Shown here: piece by piece, positions 42,160 through 52,238 of the stretch
Layout: every line of letters starts with the position of its first letter
Numbering within the stretch: the first letter of the stretch is position 1
Source: Selaginella moellendorffii
Taxonomy: Eukaryota; Streptophyta; Lycopodiopsida; Selaginellales; Selaginellaceae
DNA: 64,000 nucleotides
Direction of reading: 5' to 3'
Assembly: GCF_000143415.4 (NCBI RefSeq)
Contig: NW_003314286.1
Location: forward strand, 683,395-747,394
Notes under the pieces: model-generated
Database searches by the model: none
Told to the model about the DNA's origin: nothing
Seen by the model: the letters and a program-made list of their open reading frames with translations, nothing else
Program-made: the position numbers and the translations under genes

Positions 42160-42929
42160 ATGTCTTCTGCTAACGCAGCAGGAAATTCTTGGGACTCTGG
42201 GGGCTGGGAGAAACTTCTGCAAAAGTTCACGGGACAGAATTTCTCGACTTGGAAAACAAAAGTACAGCTTATCCTTTTGGCCAAGGACTGCTGGCCTATA
42301 GTGGATGGAACGACTCAACGTCCGGCTGCTGCGGATGTAACCCAAGGGCTCGACTGGGACTCCAAGAATCGAAAAGCGCTCTCTGTCATCGGGTTAGGTC
42401 TTGGGGATGAATCCTTGATCTTACCAAAACAGCCCACCAGAACTGGACATCCCTTACACAAATCTTCGCTGCCAAAGCTGCCAATGCTAAGGTGGTGCTA
42501 ACACAAAGGTTCTTCACGATGAGAATGCAACCTGATGACACTATGGCCACTTACATTGGAAAGTTTAAAGCGATGGTCACCGAGCTGAAGGACGCGGAAG
42601 CGGCAATCACCATTGATCAAGCTAAGGCATTCCTTCTGAGCTCTGTCTCCCCTGATCTCCAACCTTTCGCATCGATGCTCTCGGCTGTGCCTGGAAAGGA
42701 CTTGGACTCGCTCTACTTGGACCTGATCGAGGAAGAACGCAAGCAGAACGAGCGGAGACAAAAGGCGCCCTCTCAGGCTGCTCGGGTGGAGCAGGCCTTG
42801 TTCATGGGAAAGCAATCGGGTGGGAAGATGGCCCTGTTCGAGGACAAAAGAGCCCTTCTCCCAGCCCTGGATTTGCAACAGATAAAAAACGCAAGGGCCC
42901 ATGTAACTACTTGGCCACGTGGAGCGTGA
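42160..42929 (+). pseudogene. Copia gag, frameshifted
   Basis: 42160-42501 encodes the N-terminal gag (FTGQNFSTWKTKVQLILLAK) and 42492-42929 the next part in another frame (LTQRFFTMRMQPDDTMATYI), typical of the UBN2-type gag of plant copia elements. The shift also occurs in copy 1, so it predates the duplication. The zinc knuckle is damaged here (a deletion near 42905). Confidence 0.8.
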
Positions 42930-44555
42930 ATGCCGGATCAAGAAAGCCGCAGAGAAAGCTCGCACTGAAAGAAGCTCTTCTTCACGCCAACCTGACACGA
43001 TGTTGATGATGACGCTCACTGCATCTTCATCCACTGTGTCCGAAGCCGAAGTGCTCTGGATGGATTCTGGAGCCTTGATGCACCTCACACCATTGAAGAG
43101 AGCTTTTCACAAGTACTGGCCACTGGAGCAGGAGAAGCAAGTCTTTGTAGGAGACAAATGCCCCTTAACAGTGGAAGGACAAGGAAGGACAAGGAACGGT
43201 CATCATAAAGTTGGAGAGTGGAGCTGAGAAGCTCGTGAACTAGGTCTACTACGTAGGACAGACAGTGTTCTCAGTTGGTGTAGTAGCAGATCAAGGCTTC
43301 TCAACACTCTTCAACGCAGACGGATGCACATCTTTGACGAGACTGGCCATCCAGTAGCTTTTGGTAGACGAGCTGAGACTCTCTACAAGCTCAATGTTCA
43401 GTTGATCCTCTCAACTCACGAGCAGGGGCATTTGTTTGCAATTTGCCCCAGCTCTTGGACTGCCAACTCTCTCCAGCTCTAGCACGCTTGGCTAGGGCAT
43501 GCCAATTCTCACGACATCCAGCTACTTGTTAGCCACAAGCTTGCTGATGACTTTACCCTCACCGGTGCCAGCCAACTAGGAGTACGTGAAACGTGCCAAC
43601 TGGGGAAGCAGCCAAGACTACCCTTTCCACGCAGAAGTCCAGAAGATGGCGCCTCAGGATTTCTTCAGCTGGTACACACGGATGTGTGCCATGTGCCAGA
43701 AGCAACTCTCAGTCACAAGCGGTACTTCGTTTCGTTCATTGACGACTACTCACGCTATGCGGTGGCTGTTCCCATGGCACACAAGGGAGAGGTCTACCAT
43801 CACTTCCAGGTCTACAAAAGCTGGGCAGAAAATGCCACTGGCTGTACCATCCAGACACTACGCTCAGATGGCGGCGGTGAGTATAGGAGCAATGAGTTTC
43901 TGGCATTTCTTGCTCAGGCTGGAATCCACCACGAGTACACCGCAGCCCACACCTCGCAGCAGAATGGGGTCAGGAGACACCGCATCGCTCATGGCGTCTT
44001 GCAGCATGCTCTAGGCGCTGCTACCTGGTGACCATGAACCAGTAAGTGTGGATCCATCCTCTAGTGGGTGTTGATCTTTTCGGGATGAGTGACCGGCTAC
44101 AGATCTCTGACCAAAGTTTCTCCAGCTTGAAGGAGGAGCAGGTTTGGTGTCGGACATCGAGGAGGACAGGCAGCTTCTATGGATTCACCGAGCGCCTGAA
44201 CAGGACACTTATGGACTGTGTACGCTGCCTCGCTGGCATGCCCAAGGTGTTTTGGGGAGAGGCACTCAACACCTCCTGCCAGATCGCCTCCTTCGGGCGC
44301 TCCTTCAGCAACTCCTCCTGGCTCTGCATCGGCTACTAATCTCAGCTGCAGAATTGGATCTCGAGCTCCATCAACTTGACGTTTGTACTGCGTTCCTTAA
44401 TGGCGACATCGATGAAGAGGTGTATGTGGCTCAGCCTCCTGGTTTTATCCAGCCTGGAGAAGAACACCTCGTTTGCAAGCTTAACAAAGCTCTCTACGGA
44501 CTCAAGCAGTCGCCACGCCAATGGTACACGAAAATAGATTCTTTTCTAATTTCCC

Positions 44556-45695
44556 TTGGTTTCGTGCGCAGTGCTGCTGATTGTAACCTCTACATATATT
44601 TTGACGCTGGGCTATTTGTTCCTTGCGCTATATGTGGACGATGCTATTCTCGTGGCAAATCAGCTACGTTTGATCCACAAATTTAAAACGTACCTTGGCG
44701 CTAAATTTGCCATGAAAGACCTCGGTGAGTTGCATTTCTGCCTCGGTATCCAGGTGACGCGCAACAGGGAACGAGGCACTCTGGAGCTAAGCCAGGCAAA
44801 ATATGTTTCCGACGTGCTCCAGAGGTATGGCCTTGCTCGTGTTAATCCGGTTGCTACTCCCATGGAAACAGGCACGAAATTATCTGCTGAGAGTGGAGAG
44901 TACTTTGATCAATCTCCCGAGGAGGAGAAAGCATCTAGAGCAGTCTATCGCTCTATGGTCGGCAGCCTGATCTACCTGGTAATCTCCACTCGGCCTGACC
45001 TTGCATATGCTGTGGGAACAGTGGCGAAGTACCTGGACCGTCCCTCCACAGCACACTGGCAGGCTTTGAAACGTATTATGAGGTACGTGGCAGGGACTAA
45101 CCAGCTAACTTTAAAGTACTCCAGAGGCCAAAGCGGCAACAAGCTGGCTGGTTACTCTGATGCTGATTGGGCCGGGGATCCAGACAACAGGAAGTCAACC
45201 ACAGGCTACGTTTTCCTGCTAAATGGAAATGTCGCAAGCTGGTGCAGCAAACGACAGGCTATTACAGCGATGTCGAGTACCGAGGCTGAGTACATAGCTG
45301 CAGCAGCTGCAACCAAGGAAGCAGCGTGGCTGAAGGGACTTCTCCAGGATCTACAAATCAACACGGGCGTGGTCAAGCTATTGTGTGACAACCAGTCTGC
45401 AATAGCTTTGACCAAGAACTCCAGGTTCCACTCTCGTACTAAACACATTGACCTGCGCTTCCATTTTATACGAGAGCAGATCCAGAGAGGAATGATCGAG
45501 CTGGAGTTCTGCCCGACAAACTCCATGCTAGCGGACGTGCTAACAAAACCACTTCCTCGTGTTAAACATGAAGTCTTCACGAAGGCTCCTGGGCTGACTT
45601 TAGACGTTGGCCTTGAGGAGTGTGGGAGTGAACAAGACCACGTCAGCACACAGCCACGTGAGCGATCCAGACGCCGCCACGGATCGTCACGATAA
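44556..45695 (+). CDS. Copia reverse transcriptase (C-terminal part) and RNase H
   Basis: About 379 aa open frame. It contains ALYVDDAIL (catalytic Asp pair), KDLGELHFCLGIQ, GSLIYLVISTRPDLAYAVG, YSDADWAGDPDNRKSTTGY (RNase H), SSTEAEYIAAA, LLCDNQSAIAL and VLTKPLPR, and then runs into the LTR. The RT N-terminal part (44370-44600, VYVAQPPGFIQPGEEHLVCK) is in the preceding frame, shifted near 44610. Confidence 0.85.
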   Translation: MVSCAVLLIVTSTYILTLGYLFLALYVDDAILVANQLRLIHKFKTYLGAKFAMKDLGELHFCLGIQVTRNRERGTLELSQAKYVSDVLQRYGLARVNPVATPMETGTKLSAESGEYFDQSPEEEKASRAVYRSMVGSLIYLVISTRPDLAYAVGTVAKYLDRPSTAHWQALKRIMRYVAGTNQLTLKYSRGQSGNKLAGYSDADWAGDPDNRKSTTGYVFLLNGNVASWCSKRQAITAMSSTEAEYIAAAAATKEAAWLKGLLQDLQINTGVVKLLCDNQSAIALTKNSRFHSRTKHIDLRFHFIREQIQRGMIELEFCPTNSMLADVLTKPLPRVKHEVFTKAPGLTLDVGLEECGSEQDHVSTQPRERSRRRHGSSR

Positions 45696-45760
45696 ACCCA
45701 TACATTTAACCATGTATCAACCGTCATAATAATAACACAACACCGTTTCATAATACAACA
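45621..45760 (+). repeat. 3' LTR of copia copy 2
   Basis: 140 bp, one substitution (TATCAACC versus TATTAACC) from the 5' LTR. Preceded by a weak purine tract (TTGAGGAG). Followed by the right target duplication GCGTG at 45761-45765. Confidence 0.93.
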
Positions 45761-46137
45761 GCGTGCTCTCGAGCTCTCAAGTTTTCCCCTCTTCTTACTG
45801 AAGGTGGAGTTTGGTAGTCACTACCATCACAGCATACATTGCGAAAGCTGGCTCTTATGGCATCCAGGTTCCTTATCCTTTTCGTAATTCATTCAATGCC
45901 TTGCAGGACGTGGGTGCCTCACTCGTCAAGTCCGTCAATGGATGCTTCTACAACGTCGTTGGCTTCCCAATCCACTGGTGAGTAGTCTCCACGCCTCCTC
46001 CCCTTGCGTAGATGTCTCATGAGCAAAATAAACTACCTAATAAAATATTATATATTATACTTAGTTAATACAATATTTTTTAATTTTTTTTGTAGCTGAT
46101 ATTTTCCTCTTTCTCTTCAAAATATTTTAGTGTAGTG

Positions 46138-46460
46138 TTATATCCAGAACTGGAGTGCCAGAGTGTCCCATAGACCCCTAAAACTTCCGTCCATTAGTAA
46201 CGCGAGAGACAAAGTTGCTATCACCCTTAATTGCAGAATTTGTGTAATAGAGATTGTTGAACAAGCTGCTTGAGGGGGAAACTCTCCCATTTCGCAATTC
46301 AAAGTTCCACCAGTTGGAATATAAGTTGTAGTCAAATGGGACACTCCACATGATTGCCGCAGTTCAATTTTGGGCTGAAAGATAATATGTGATAACCCCA
46401 GCAGTGCCTCTTGCCACAGGACCAATTGTCTTGTGAGCTCCAAAGCCGAGTGTGAATTTA
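46138..46460 (-). pseudogene. Truncated actinoporin-like copy
   Basis: Matches the 3' half of the gene at 19968-20630 with only scattered substitutions. It lacks the N-terminal half including the amphipathic helix, being cut at the duplication boundary. One substitution turns the Arg of the QNRT-like segment into a stop (TGA-type change near 46360). Confidence 0.8.
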
Positions 46461-48938
46461 TTAGCGAAGTAAGAGGTTTCAGAAACGAACACCAAATTAT
46501 ATCATCAACTCAAATGGCCTTTGATGAAGACAATGCAATTGCTAAAAGGCATCATTACAATCGTCAGTATGTCCAAATGCACATTTGAAGGCGTCCAGGA
46601 GAACACTTCAATCCCCACAAGTGGTTGCACTCAAACCATTGTACCACTATAGTGTTATCCCTTGGAAACATGTGGGAAACTCAGGCAACTGTTGAGCATC
46701 ATCCCAAGAATGATATGTGACAATCACTATAAAGTGATCCAATTAATGGTATACATTATCCCCAGAATTCCCACGAAAGAACTCCGACCGAATACAAGGA
46801 TTGGCATCAAGAGCAGGAGAAGTTAAACCATATCCCGTAAATGCCACTATCAACTAAATTTAGTTGTTTAATTGTTAGCACATAGCATCAAGTAATTGTA
46901 CCAATTGCTGCTCCAAAATCAAAGAAGGAGATTATTGATCCGCCATGAAGATGAATGAAATAGAAAGAGTAAAAGGAGAGAAATGACAAAAAGCTAGAAA
47001 GAAAGGGAGATCTAGATAATGTAAAAAGCTAGATCGAAACCAAACTCTTGAAAAAAAAGAATAAAAGAAAGGAAATGGAAAAAACTAAATCTAAACAATG
47101 CAAAAGTTAAATTCCAAATCCAAACACTCTTTAGGGACAATCAAAAGGTGCCCCTCACCTCCAATAATGTGAGTGTTTAAAATAAAGAAAGGGAATACAG
47201 AAAATGTGCATATTAATTAGCCTAAAAGCCTTTAGGATCAAATGGTCTAGATTGAATAGCTACCAAAATCCCATTGTGTTAATATTAGTATACGGCATTG
47301 TAGCTGTACATTTGGACCTCACAATATTATATTTTTAAAAGGATGTTTAAAATAAGATAAAAGCTTCTCTTTACATTAATAATAGAAACCTTAAAAACTT
47401 ATGAACATGGACAAATGGTTTTAGTTATCACTCTACTTGGTAATGCAACATTTAGTACAAATGGAACAACAATACATTCAATATTTTCATTTTGATCAGA
47501 AGGAGAGAGAGAGAGAGAGAATTTTAGCAAATGAAATATTAGATAATATATACAAAACAAATTTAATGTTTAATAATAGTTGATACAAGATATAATTAAA
47601 AGATGTGGGATTTTTATTTGAGATGGTAATATAAGGGGAAAAATTAATACCTATTTAAAATAGTCTAGAACTTTTAGAACTGCTTTAATAAGAACCATCT
47701 CGACTACTTAGCAAAACACACAATTTTTTACAATCAAGAAGAAGAGAATTGTCAAAAGTTTTAGGCTTTTTCTTTTTAATTTTTTTTATATTTTCTAGTT
47801 TGCAAGTTAATCTTTAAAAAAGAAAGCTTACCCTTTTCAATAACAAAACATCTCTTCTTTTTTCTAGTTGAAAGAGAAAGTTAAAATTCAAATTTATGAC
47901 TTAAACACCATAACACTTGCATAATGGCCAACAAAAGAGGTTGTTAAGAGTCTAGTCAAGTAATTTGCATTTTTTACTCTGAGCAATTGTGTCCACTTTC
48001 ACACTCAACTTACTAGTTATTCATTCTAGTGTTATTAATATAATGAGCCATTGAGCAAGAGCAATACCATGATAATTAAATTTTAGCTTGGTGAGTTTAT
48101 TTATGAGCCTGGATGAAATTTTTACACCATTGTATCACCAAGCTCTCAATTTTCACTATGATATAAATGATACACACTAAAGATAAGGAGGAAAATCTTT
48201 TAGCACAGTATTTTACTTAAAATCTTATGGCATTCAGTTGGCTATTGCTCTTAACAATCTCAAAAATCAAGTTTTTATTTATACAGGTTAGTAAAATAAA
48301 TTGCAACCATTAAAAATTGAAACCTTGGAATCTAAACCGTTGAAACAACAAAAAAAAGAGAATATACCAACTAAAATAGATTTAAAATTCAATAGTCACT
48401 TGCAAATAAACTTCCATAGTTATGAGCTTGCTCACTCCCCAAGAATCCTCACTTCCTTAAATCAAACTTAAATTTCCAATTATTTGATAATCACAGTCAC
48501 ATTCACATTACCCAAAGCTTATTGACCTCCCAGAATGAAAAAAAACTCTTTAGAACAAACATAGTCTAATTAAAAATCTTATTGTTGATTCTGTGTTACT
48601 TACTCTTTAACAATGCTCCTTTCAAGTTGCCATAAACATGCAACTCGATCTTTGAAACATGTGGTAAACAGTTAGATTAGATTATCAAACCTAGTTACTT
48701 TTCTTAAGATATTCCCATGTATCTTTGTCTTGAGTAAGAACTCATTGTGATTTTTGTGCGAACTCTAAGTTTCATATGCCAAGCATACTTCCATTCCTTA
48801 ATTAATTAAAAGGAATTTGACAGTTCACAGATCAACTTATTTCAACAGTTTGTGCACTAATCTCAACGGAGTGGAAGTCCCCTGCCACTGGGTCTTGGTG
48901 CCAGTTGTTTGTGTCATCTGTTTAAAAAACCAAACCGT
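46461..48938. other. AT-rich repeat-derived spacer
   Basis: No coding potential. Contains the repeat shared with 13680 (47165-47330), a (GA)n run near 47500-47520, and long A/T runs. It forms a boundary between the transposon-rich block and the next gene island. Confidence 0.5.
47165..47330 (+). repeat. Dispersed repeat, partner of 13680
   Basis: Shares AAAGGGAATACAGAAAATG, GAATAGCTACCAAAATCCCA, TACGGCATTGTAGC and TTGGACCTCACA with 13680-13860. Confidence 0.5.
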
Positions 48939-50264
48939 TTAAAACTGGTCGCAAATTGAAGTGTCACCTTCAATCTTCTGTAGAGACCGATACTGAAGTC
49001 GTACGCTTTCATTGTTATCGAGAGTTTTCACAAGATACCTGCAAGGCACAGACACCTCTATTCACATGCCTAAGCAAAAGAGACACTAACCATCCATTTA
49101 AGCACTGTGTCGTAATAATCGCTTGCTTGCCAACAAACCTCTCTGGGGTTCTCTTATTTCCCTGAAAAACACGGAGTGATATACTACGGAAAACAAAACA
49201 AGTACCAAACCTTGATCAAGACTTTGTCACTAACAACATAAGGAAACTGGACGCCCTTCGGACGTCCGGCATCCACGGATTGATCGCCATCCTGTAGAAG
49301 AAGCGTCAAATGCCAGCTACAAACTCCATAAAAAAGCCTTACAGGATCTTTACCGGATCTCTTCTCCGCTTCGCTGCTGTTCCTTTGGGCACGACCCCAG
49401 ACTTCGGAAAACCTCTGTCATGCCTGAAAGCCAGCACAGCCGCTCGCAATGCTGCACACAGAAAAACCTTGAAAGAAAATCACGAGAGAGTTGTTTTGCA
49501 TCTTATACCCAAGTTTATGGATCCATCTGCAATACGAGTAGGCACTTGGCAAATCTGGCACAAGCTCTGCGAAGGGAAAGAACTAACTCAAGCCTGAAAA
49601 TAGATAAGCCTACTCACAGTTTCTTGTATCTTTTGAATACCCCCGGATCCAAACGTGTGACCGCAGGGAAATATAACGGCATCGTCCATTAGCTCGCCCC
49701 TGGAGGATCACTAGAAGGTATGACACCAAGAAAGAAAAATCAAACACCATACAAAACTTACGAGAATGGATCCGAAAGTATTTGCTTGAGCGATTGCTCG
49801 GCGGTTTGCAGGATCTCGTTCTGGTGGTGTCCTCGAATGCAGCTCCCACCGGTGAGCAGCGACGTGTAGTAATTGTTTAGAGCGTCACCTCCATCTTTGG
49901 TGGAGGCACCATTGTTGCTGATCCCAGCCGCATTGGCGGCCGGCGTGGACTGGCTAACACTAGCGCTACCGTGAGAGAAAGAATTCAAAAAGAGGAAAGA
50001 ATTGGCACCGGCAGCGGCAGCCGACCCCGCCGTGCCCGATATTTCTTTCGATCTCTCCATTTTCTGCGAGCTAATGGCGGCTAACCTTGCCTGGAGCTGG
50101 GGCATGCGCCGGTGATTGCTGCTACCGGTGGCGGCGGATTCGTAAGCTGCGGCGGCCGCGGCAACGGCGGCGCCACGCCTGGGGTGCTGATCGACCAGCT
50201 CCTCCTCCTCCTCCTCATAATCATCGGATCCATCAGACGCCCCGCCGCTCTCGCCTACGCTCAT
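48939..50264 (-). CDS. PUB62-like: U-box protein, PUB62/63 type
   Basis: ATG at 50264; the stop TAA is 48939-48941. Exon 1 (to about 49759) encodes an acidic Glu run, Ala-rich stretches and a Ser/Asn-rich region. Later exons, read by eye, encode the U-box start GELMDDAVIFPCGHTFGSGG, then CQICQVPTRIADGSINLGI and ALRAAVLAFRHD. The PUB62-specific C-terminus follows: GRPKGVQFPYVVSDKVLIK, GNKRTPERFVGKQAIITTQC and VKTLDNNESVRLQYRSLQK. By family it is an E3 ubiquitin ligase recruiting E2 enzymes through the U-box, and the C-terminal module is plant-specific. The exon borders between 49240 and 49700 are approximate, and phase was not checked for every junction. Confidence 0.82.
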
Positions 50265-52238
50265 GCTTCCCTCTTGCGCTCGCAAACCCTAAGTTTACAT
50301 CTCTCCACACGCATGGGGCGCCTCGCCATTCCGCTTTCATGCCGCATCTGGATATTCCATTCCGGAAGAGCCACTTTAATACCCCTTTTCTCCCGTTTTC
50401 CAGACCTTGTTGGTCAAACATGGATCATAGTATATGCTAGGATATTCATATTTGCTTAATTTTCATTTAAACATGTTTATAATTTTAGTTTAAACCAACT
50501 AAGTTACTTTCTTTTTCTGTCTAGCCCTAAAAGTTTTCCGGGTTTAAATACTTTCAAACCCTAAAACTCCTGGCAAGATTTGCAAGGGCCTTGCATTTGT
50601 CCACACAAGACCAGCTGTGACCGCCCTGGAACGGCATTTAAGACTGTCTTCTCATCATCTGCGCTTTGGTGTGCTTGGCTTGGCTTCCTCGCTTGAATGA
50701 AAACAAGAAAACCAACCCCAGAAGAGGCGACTTCAAAGAATAGGGAGTGGGAGTTCGGCCATTAAACGCACATCTCTTTCCTCCATCCCTTCGCGCGGTC
50801 TCTTTCCTCAATTTGATCCATCCCTCTCTCAAAATCAGTGATTTCTACTTGCTTTTCTTTTTGTTCTTCGTAGTTTCTTGGCTGGCGGATTCCATGGAAG
50901 TGCCCACCAGATGGACGGCCCAGATGTCCAGAATCCAATTGACTTTGTTTTGTTTCTTGTTCGATAGTGTTTGACGGATAGTATCACGTGAGACCGTCGG
51001 AGACAAACGAGAGAGATTCATGACCTTCAGATAAGCATCAATCGAATTATATAGATATCTCTCTCTCTCTCGCTTTACTTTTTTCTTTCTGGAAAGAACA
51101 GTGTTGTCAACGCGTTTAGCTTTTTTCTTTGGAGGCTTGCGTGAGCAAAGTCTTGCCTTGCGGAATGGGGCGATTTGATTGATTGTGATTTTGGAGTGGT
51201 GATCCACTAGAAAGATCCTAAGAGCAGCACACACACTTCTCGCTCGTCTCTTCGACTACTTAAAAGTTGACCGTGGAAGAGAAGAATCTGCGAAGCCACA
51301 CTAAAACGCACAGTGCCAGTGGCCTCCATCATTCTGGGAGGATTCCCTGGAGATTAGTCATAATCCTCGTCATTGCTTTGACAGCCATTTGGATCCAAAG
51401 CTTGGATTCTAAGATTATTGTGGATGCTCTCCCCCAAAGTTTATAAGCAAGTGCTTCTATGCAACCTTCCCACTCACAAGCTATAGTGAAAAAGCGAATA
51501 ATTCAAAGAGACCACCAATGAATCATGGTCTCCCTGCCGGCCATTCCCGGCCGGAAGGGCGCCGTAAAAATTCCGGACCAGAATGCTGGTGAGAAAACTA
51601 CGTGGGGGTAAATTTCCCAGTAAAGCTCCCAAAGGAGAATAAAAATTAAGTAAAGGGAAATTTTACAGCGCTCTTCATTGTAGTGAACGAGGAAGAGAAG
51701 AGAGCGAGGGACGAGAGGCTAGGTCAAGGCGCGATAGCGAGTGCTTGCGCGAGCAAGGAGAGCGCGCGCGAGGCAGCAGGGGCAAGGAAGCGGCGGGGCT
51801 ATGGCTGGCCGCTAGCGGCGCCACGAGGAACGAGTAAGCATTTCCATGGATCTAGTGCCCCGGGGGCGGCGCCCGTCGTCTTCGCGCCATCGGCATCGGC
51901 ATCCACATTCCAGGGCGGAATTCCATGCTCCAGATCCCGCTTGGGTCCGCCGGCATTGGGCTTCGATCGCAGCGCTGCCCGCGGCAAGCAATCGGGCGTG
52001 ACGATGTAGAACAGGGTTAGAACTCCGGGTTATTCGTGATCACTCTTCCTCTTCCTTTCTTTTCCTCCTCCCTTCTCGAAGATGCTACATAGTGGTGGTT
52101 CTTGGGCATCCTCTCAACATGTTGCTTCGATCTAGAAGGCCGGCCGTGTGGATCGACTGCTACCAGCTTCTTTGGCATTGGCAGGAGATTGTAAACTCTT
52201 GGAGGCGCTGCTACTACTATGCGATTCTGCTAATAAGC
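50265..52238. other. Intergenic region and 5' UTR of the PSI-like gene
   Basis: Divergent genes flank it, so promoters lie at both ends. A CTCTCTCTCTCGC run sits near 51060. 51530-51560 has a GCCGGCCATTCCCGGCCGG near-palindrome. 51680-52010 is GC-rich with an open frame but looks like 5' UTR. No other gene is supported. Confidence 0.4.

Larger units (their letters stand above)
41751..45760 (+). mobile_element. Ty1/copia element copy 2, with both LTRs
   Basis: The LTRs (41751-41890 and 45621-45760) are 140 bp, begin TG, end CA and differ at one position, so insertion is recent. Order: leader ORF, gag, zinc knuckle, protease (WMDSGALMHLT), integrase (HTDVCHVPEATL; FIDDYSRYAVAVPM), then reverse transcriptase and RNase H. 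Against copy 1 it keeps about 989 bp of RT/RNase H but has lost about 663 bp (copy 1 18502-19164), with GCT microhomology at the break near 44334. Frameshifts in gag and RT leave it non-autonomous. The YVDD motif at about 44625-44640 and the RNase H core are intact in one long frame. Confidence 0.93.
41086..45981 (+). pseudogene. Maf-like nucleotide pyrophosphatase split by a copia insertion
   Basis: The 5' part shows Maf hallmarks: YAAETATHKAIEVSRRLIQ, then after a 52-bp intron LIGGADTVVGLH (41364-41423). Next come MTVEKPRNEKDA and HKVYTGVVILLPHA (41590-41640), the latter in a shifted frame. At 41750 the gene is cut by the copia element. It resumes at 45818 with AYIAKAGSYGIQ, a 45-bp intron and SVNGCFYNVVGFPIHW, stopping at 45979-45981. 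Maf proteins hydrolyse modified or canonical NTPs. Besides the insertion, the EKPRNEKDAC segment runs into a stop and a frame change, so the gene was probably already decaying or has an unrecognised short intron. Confidence 0.7.
42038..46460 (+). repeat. Segmental duplicate of 16200-20301
   Basis: Homology starts at GCTCTTTGCCCAGCC in the copia leader in both places. It continues through the 3' LTR, Maf C-terminal exons and spacer, and ends inside the actinoporin-like gene at GTGTGAATTTAT (20301 and 46460). Identity is very high by eye apart from two large deletions. Because host flank is included, this is a DNA-level duplication, not two insertions. Confidence 0.9.
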
